This document shows positions 27,742 through 31,283 of a stretch of 31,283 nucleotides of DNA, in pieces. Source of the DNA: DATAQC01 sp038238185. GTDB lineage: Bacteria > Actinomycetota > Acidimicrobiia > Acidimicrobiales > AC-14. The DNA lies in NCBI GenBank assembly GCA_038238185.1, contig JBBRXY010000033.1, positions 1-31,283 on the forward strand, read 5' to 3'. Position numbers and translations under genes: made by a program. The notes below the pieces were generated by a model. It did not search any database and was not told the DNA's origin. It was given only the letters and a program-made list of their open reading frames with translations. The stretch's first letter is position 1. Each line of letters starts with the position of its first letter.

Positions 27742-30366
27742 ATGACGTTTCCCGGCCCCGATGTCCTCGGCCGGGGCCTGGTCGTGGGCCCCGGCGCCAA
27801 CGCCCCCCCCGGATGGGAGGAGGTGCAGCGGGTGGTCGTCGACGAGGCGGTCCTGGCCGAACCGGAGCCTGCCGTCGGCACGCTCCACCGGGCCTGGTCG
27901 CAGCGCCGGCGGGTTGTGGTCGAGCTGAGCCTGGAGGCCGACGTGTTGCGTCAGCCGGAGTCCGAGCGCCGGCCGCCCTACGACGTCGGCCCCTCCTACG
28001 AGCTGAAGCGAGAACGACTCCAGTTCCTGGTGTGGGCCAACACCTATGACGGCCGGAGGCCGGGCCAGGAGCCGGTGTGGTGGCACGCGGTGCGAGCGGC
28101 CCGGATCGACGGTGCCGCCGAGCCCGGTGGCCCCGGCGACCTCGTGCTCAGCGACGGCCGCCCGGTGTGGTGCGACGGGGGCCCCCGCCAACCGCTGCCG
28201 CTTCCCGAAGACGTCATCCACCGCGACTCGATTGATTCCGGCCTGCTCACCGCAGCGCGCGACCAGGCGCCTGCCGCCGAACTGGCACCCGACCAGATGG
28301 CCGCCGTTACCCATCCGGGTGGGCCGGCCCGCATCATCGCCCCCGCCGGGTCGGGCAAGACCAGGGTCCTCACCGCCCGCCTCCGTCATCTGATTGCCGA
28401 CCGGGGCCACGAACCCCAGCTGCTCACCGCGGTGGCCTACAACGTCAAGGCCGCCGACGAGCTGCGCGACCGCACACCCGGCCTGCGGCCCAACATCCGG
28501 ACGCTGAACTCGCTGGGCCTGTCCATCTGCTCGATGGCCAGTGGGCCGCGAGTCATCGAGGAACGGGAGGCCCGGGGCCTCGTCGAGACGGTCGTGAAGG
28601 TCCGTCACCGGACGAATGCCGACCCGCTGGCGCCTTACCTCGACGCCCTGTCACTTATCCGTCTGGGGCTGGTGCACCCGGCCGAGGCGGAAGCGCGCAT
28701 CCCCGACGCCGCCGGGGTGGCCGCGGCGTTCCCGGTCTACCGGGCCCTGCTGGCCGAACGCAACCTGGTCGATTTCGACGAACAGATCTACCGGGCCGTG
28801 GCCATCTGTCTGGCCGACCCCCAGACCCGGAGCCGGGCCCGAGCCACGGCCAAGACGCTCCTGGTCGACGAGTTCCAGGACCTCACTCCGGCCCACGTGC
28901 TGCTCCTACGCCTGCTCGCCGGACCGGCGGCGTCGGTGTTCGGGGTGGGCGACGACGACCAGGTGATTTACGGCTACGCCGGTGCCGATCCAGGGTTCCT
29001 GATCGACTTCGACCGCTACTTCCCCGGCGCCGCTTCGTACGACCTCACCGTGAACTACCGCTGTCCCCCTGCGGTGGTGAGTGGTGCCGGACACCTCCTC
29101 GGCTACAACCGCCGCCGCCTGCCCAAGCACATCGCCCCGGCGCCGGGCCGGGCCGAGCTAGCGGGCGACCTCGACCTGTGCCGGGTGGGTGACCTGTCGG
29201 CCGCAGCTCGCGACCGGGTGACGGCCTGGCGCGACGAGGGAGTCGATCTCGCCGACATCGCCGTGCTGGCCCGGGTCAACTCGGTGCTCCTGCCCATCCA
29301 GGTGTTGCTCACCGAGGCAGGGGTGCCCTGCACCCGGGCGGTGGGACCCGAGGTGCTCTCCCGCACCGGCACGACGGCAGCGCTCGCCTACCTGCGCATG
29401 GGCCTCGACCCCGACCGCATCTCCGGGGCCGACGTCAGCGCCACCGTGCGACGGCCGTCGCGTCGGATCGCGCCGAACGTGCTCAAGATGATGACCAAGC
29501 GACCGCAGACGTCGGTGGGCGAACTCAGCCGCCTGGCCGAGTGGCTGTCGGGAGACGACTCCGACCGCGTGGCCGGCTACGTCGACGACATCGGCGTGGT
29601 GGCCCGCGCCGTAGAGAGCGGGGACACGGCCTCGGTCCTGGCCGTGGTGCGGACCCGGGTGGGCCTCGACTCCGCCCTCGACGCCCTCGATTCCTCGCGC
29701 GGGGCCGTCGACCGTTCCGCCCACAGCGACGACCTGTGGGCGCTCGAGCAGGTCGCCGCCCTGCATCCCGACCCGTCCACCTTCGAGGACTGGCTGCGGT
29801 CGATGATCGCCGACACCGCGAGGGCAGGCGTCCATCTGTCCACGGTGCACAAGGTCAAGGGTCGGGAATGGCCCCGGGTCATGGTGTTCGGTGCGTCGGC
29901 GGGGCTGTTCCCGCACCGGCTGTCCGACGACATCGAGGAGGAGCGTCGAATTTTTCATGTTGCTGTCACCCGGGCCCGCACCTCGGCGGTGGTCCTGGCC
30001 GATGCGTCCGCTCCGTCACCGTTTCTGGACGAGCTCACCGGCACCGCCGCGGCGGCCGCGGTGGCATCCGAACGGCCGGTGGTGGAGCGGGCCGGCCGGG
30101 CCCGGCGCCCGTCGCCGGCGGCGGCGATCGAGCTCACCCCGGAGGCCGAAGAGGTGTTCGAGGCCCTGCGGGCCTGGCGTACCGAGCAGGCCCGAAAGGA
30201 GAAGATGCCGCCCTACGTGGTCATGAGCGACGCCCACCTCAAGGGCATCGCCGGGCAGGCGCCCGGTTCACTGGTCGAGCTGGCTCGCTGCGCCGGGATC
30301 GGCCCGGTCAAGCTCGAACGCTACGGCGACGACATCCTCCGGATCCTGGAGCAGGCCGCCAACTGA
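27742..30366 (+). CDS. UvrD/Rep-type superfamily 1 DNA helicase with C-terminal HRDC domain
   Basis: An 874-residue helicase. After an N-terminal domain of about 180 residues that I do not recognise, the motor begins with Walker A APAGSGKTRV (200-209). Walker B is LVDEFQD (374-380), motif III GDDDQVIYGYAG, motif IV NYRCP, motif V STVHKVKGREW and motif VI RIFHVAVTRAR with arginine finger R744. Residues about 803-872 form an HRDC domain (FEALRAWRTEQARKEKMPPY, then AGIGPVKLERYG), a nucleic-acid-binding module that targets repair or recombination intermediates. The protein should unwind DNA 3' to 5' with ATP. Start at ATG 27742; an in-frame GTG at 27721 is an alternative. The N-terminal part contains SYELKRERLQFLVWANTYDG and could tether a partner or substrate. 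A short A/T-rich codon patch occurs at motif VI. Confidence 0.9.
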   Translation: MTFPGPDVLGRGLVVGPGANAPPGWEEVQRVVVDEAVLAEPEPAVGTLHRAWSQRRRVVVELSLEADVLRQPESERRPPYDVGPSYELKRERLQFLVWANTYDGRRPGQEPVWWHAVRAARIDGAAEPGGPGDLVLSDGRPVWCDGGPRQPLPLPEDVIHRDSIDSGLLTAARDQAPAAELAPDQMAAVTHPGGPARIIAPAGSGKTRVLTARLRHLIADRGHEPQLLTAVAYNVKAADELRDRTPGLRPNIRTLNSLGLSICSMASGPRVIEEREARGLVETVVKVRHRTNADPLAPYLDALSLIRLGLVHPAEAEARIPDAAGVAAAFPVYRALLAERNLVDFDEQIYRAVAICLADPQTRSRARATAKTLLVDEFQDLTPAHVLLLRLLAGPAASVFGVGDDDQVIYGYAGADPGFLIDFDRYFPGAASYDLTVNYRCPPAVVSGAGHLLGYNRRRLPKHIAPAPGRAELAGDLDLCRVGDLSAAARDRVTAWRDEGVDLADIAVLARVNSVLLPIQVLLTEAGVPCTRAVGPEVLSRTGTTAALAYLRMGLDPDRISGADVSATVRRPSRRIAPNVLKMMTKRPQTSVGELSRLAEWLSGDDSDRVAGYVDDIGVVARAVESGDTASVLAVVRTRVGLDSALDALDSSRGAVDRSAHSDDLWALEQVAALHPDPSTFEDWLRSMIADTARAGVHLSTVHKVKGREWPRVMVFGASAGLFPHRLSDDIEEERRIFHVAVTRARTSAVVLADASAPSPFLDELTGTAAAAAVASERPVVERAGRARRPSPAAAIELTPEAEEVFEALRAWRTEQARKEKMPPYVVMSDAHLKGIAGQAPGSLVELARCAGIGPVKLERYGDDILRILEQAAN

Positions 30367-30492
30367 GCGAACGACTCGTTGTGGTCGGGTTTCGTGTGGC
30401 GTAAGGCGCCCTATGGATAGGCGACCATCCCAATCAAGGGACGAAGGCCTGAAACGAACGCCGAGGTTGGTGCGGATCGGGCCGTGCCGCTG

Positions 30493-30790
30493 ATGGAGAT
30501 GGCCCTGCTGGGCACCTCCGGGTTGCGGGTGGGTGGCACCACGGTCGACCCGCTCCCCCTGGGTTCCCAGTGGCTCAGGGTATTCCCGGCGCTTCACGAT
30601 CGGGCCGTCGACCGGGTTGCGATAGCAGGGACGATGTGGCCGGAAGTCACCGACGAAAGGGCCGGTGCCAGCCTCCGTTCGGCGCTCTCGCGGTTGGATC
30701 CCGCCACCGACAGGGCCATCGTGGCGGAATTCGTCGGCCTTCACCTGGCCGGTTGCGTGGCCGTCGATTACCGGTTTGACGCGGACCCCC
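30493..30790 (+). pseudogene. AfsR/SARP-type regulator, N-terminal fragment
   Basis: The frame starts MEMALLGTSGLRVGG and continues with VAIAGTMWPEVTDERAGASL and RSALSRLD to CVAVDYR. This is the OmpR-like winged-helix DNA-binding domain of SARP regulators (GTLWPE...RAxxxLRSALxRLR pattern). About 95 residues match; after VDYR the frame turns into unrelated Pro/Arg-rich sequence and runs into the antisense repeat gene. The BTAD domain that should follow is missing. GTG 30484 is an alternative start. I read it as a truncated copy, probably not functional. Confidence 0.6.
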
Positions 30791-30892
30791 CTCCCCCGAT
30801 CGATCCACCACATCAGACCTGGGCGCAACCACGATGGGCCGACCTTCGACCAAGAGGCCGGATCGCCGCGGGCGAAATAAGTAGCCAAAACC

Positions 30893-31283
30893 TCACTGCC
30901 GCGCGATGCTCACCCCGACGCCGGCCTTCATGCCGAGCCTCCACTGGCTGTTGCCGGCCGAGCCGACGGTCCACAGACTGCCGGTGTTGTCCTGGAAGGC
31001 GACCTCGTAGCCGCCCCCCGACAGGGCAGTGATGGCAGGAGCGACGTTGGCCATCCCAAGCTTCCACTGACTGTTGCCTGCCGAGCCCACGGTCCACAGG
31101 CCGCCGGTGTTGTCCTCGAACGCAGCTTCGTAGCCACCGTTGGAGAGCCCGGCGATGCTCACCCCGACGCCGGCCTTCATGCCGAGCCTCCACTGGCTGT
31201 TGCCGGCCGAGCCGACGGTCCACAGACTGCCGGTGTTGTCCTGGAAGGCGACCTCGTAGCCGCCCCCCGACAGGGCAGTGATG
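30893..31283 (-). CDS. C-terminal part of a tandem-repeat (tectonin/propeller-like) protein, cut by window edge
   Basis: The minus strand is open from the right edge to a stop at 30893, giving 130 residues. It holds three units of 41-42 residues: ITALSGGGYEVAFQDNTGSL followed by WTVGSAGNSQWRLGM, then a variant with SIAGLSNGGYEAAFEDNTGG, then another copy. The unit pattern, with a GGYE strand and an LWTVGSAGNSQW strand, is common in secreted actinobacterial proteins and probably forms blades of a beta-propeller or tectonin-like sugar-binding structure. The last unit ends abruptly at VSIARQ, nine residues after its start, because similarity to the other copies stops at base 30903. The gene's start and signal region are outside the window. 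Confidence 0.75.
   Translation of the reverse strand, partial: ITALSGGGYEVAFQDNTGSLWTVGSAGNSQWRLGMKAGVGVSIAGLSNGGYEAAFEDNTGGLWTVGSAGNSQWKLGMANVAPAITALSGGGYEVAFQDNTGSLWTVGSAGNSQWRLGMKAGVGVSIARQ
30903..31034. repeat. 132-bp perfect direct repeat, copy 1
   Basis: Identical to 31152-31283 with an offset of 249 bases (83 codons, two protein repeat units). Sequence before base 30903 differs from that before copy 2, so this is the left boundary of the repeat. Copy 2 reaches the window edge. Confidence 0.85.
31152..31283. repeat. 132-bp perfect direct repeat, copy 2 (continues off the window)
   Basis: Identical to 30903-31034. Since identity persists to the last base, the true repeat may be longer. 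Between them, bases 31035-31151 contain a diverged single unit of the same repeat family. Confidence 0.85.

Noticed and set aside
1..31283. tRNA, rRNA and CRISPR arrays
   Set aside because: No T-loop (GGTTCGAATCC-like) with matching acceptor stem, no rRNA-like segment and no regularly spaced short repeats were found on reading; the only tandem repeat is protein-coding at the right edge.

Overview
The window is GC-rich, densely coded DNA with the marks of an actinobacterium: a WhiB iron-sulfur regulator, an AfsR/SARP-type regulator fragment, and several genes whose start codon lies 6-8 bases after a TAnnnT -10 box, as in leaderless transcripts. I infer a deep-branching high-GC actinobacterium, possibly of the Acidimicrobiia type. 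No rRNA, tRNA, CRISPR array or replication origin was seen.

Region 1 (1-2059) is partly degenerate. The left edge holds the 5' end of an IS3-family transposase gene whose element tip abuts a 5'-truncated VOC (glyoxalase-like) gene. A conserved helical-repeat protein follows (889-1416), then a decayed FG-GAP/VCBS fragment on the minus strand.

Region 2 (2060-10200) is the signalling core. A PAS-SpoIIE (PP2C) phosphatase is divergent from a 2124-residue protein that joins a Ser/Thr kinase, an AAA ATPase, a TPR-like region, GAF, PAS, GGDEF, EAL and a C-terminal receiver domain in one chain. The catalytic motifs of every enzymatic domain look intact. A two-CBS-domain protein converges on its 3' end. 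A kinase and phosphatase sharing one 161-bp intergenic region, with cyclic-di-GMP synthesis and degradation modules in the kinase chain, is the most striking system in the window.

Region 3 (10201-18978) is metabolic and envelope-related. It has an orphan NuoF-like NADH:acceptor subunit behind a large palindrome, a TauE/SafE permease with a small downstream ORF, and an ABC-2 exporter (permease and ATPase) cotranscribed with a LolA/RseB-like secreted protein. Divergent from these are an OmpR-type regulator and histidine kinase, followed by a CDF metal exporter with a His-rich N-terminus.

Region 4 (18979-24641) has a GH1-like glycosidase whose expected start codon reads ATC, a class I methyltransferase, a PadR regulator overlapping antisense with fabF, whiB, pdxH and a small beta-rich protein.

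Region 5 (24794-30366) has a tightly overlapping set: a PIG-V-type membrane mannosyltransferase, a ChbG/HpnK-type deacetylase and a methyltransferase, which suggests glycolipid modification. A UvrD-type helicase with a C-terminal HRDC domain follows.

Region 6 (30367-31283) is again degenerate. A truncated SARP regulator fragment faces the truncated end of a tandem-repeat (tectonin/propeller-like) protein containing a 132-bp perfect direct repeat that runs to the window edge. Both edges therefore carry fragments of repeat-rich, probably surface proteins and signs of rearrangement.
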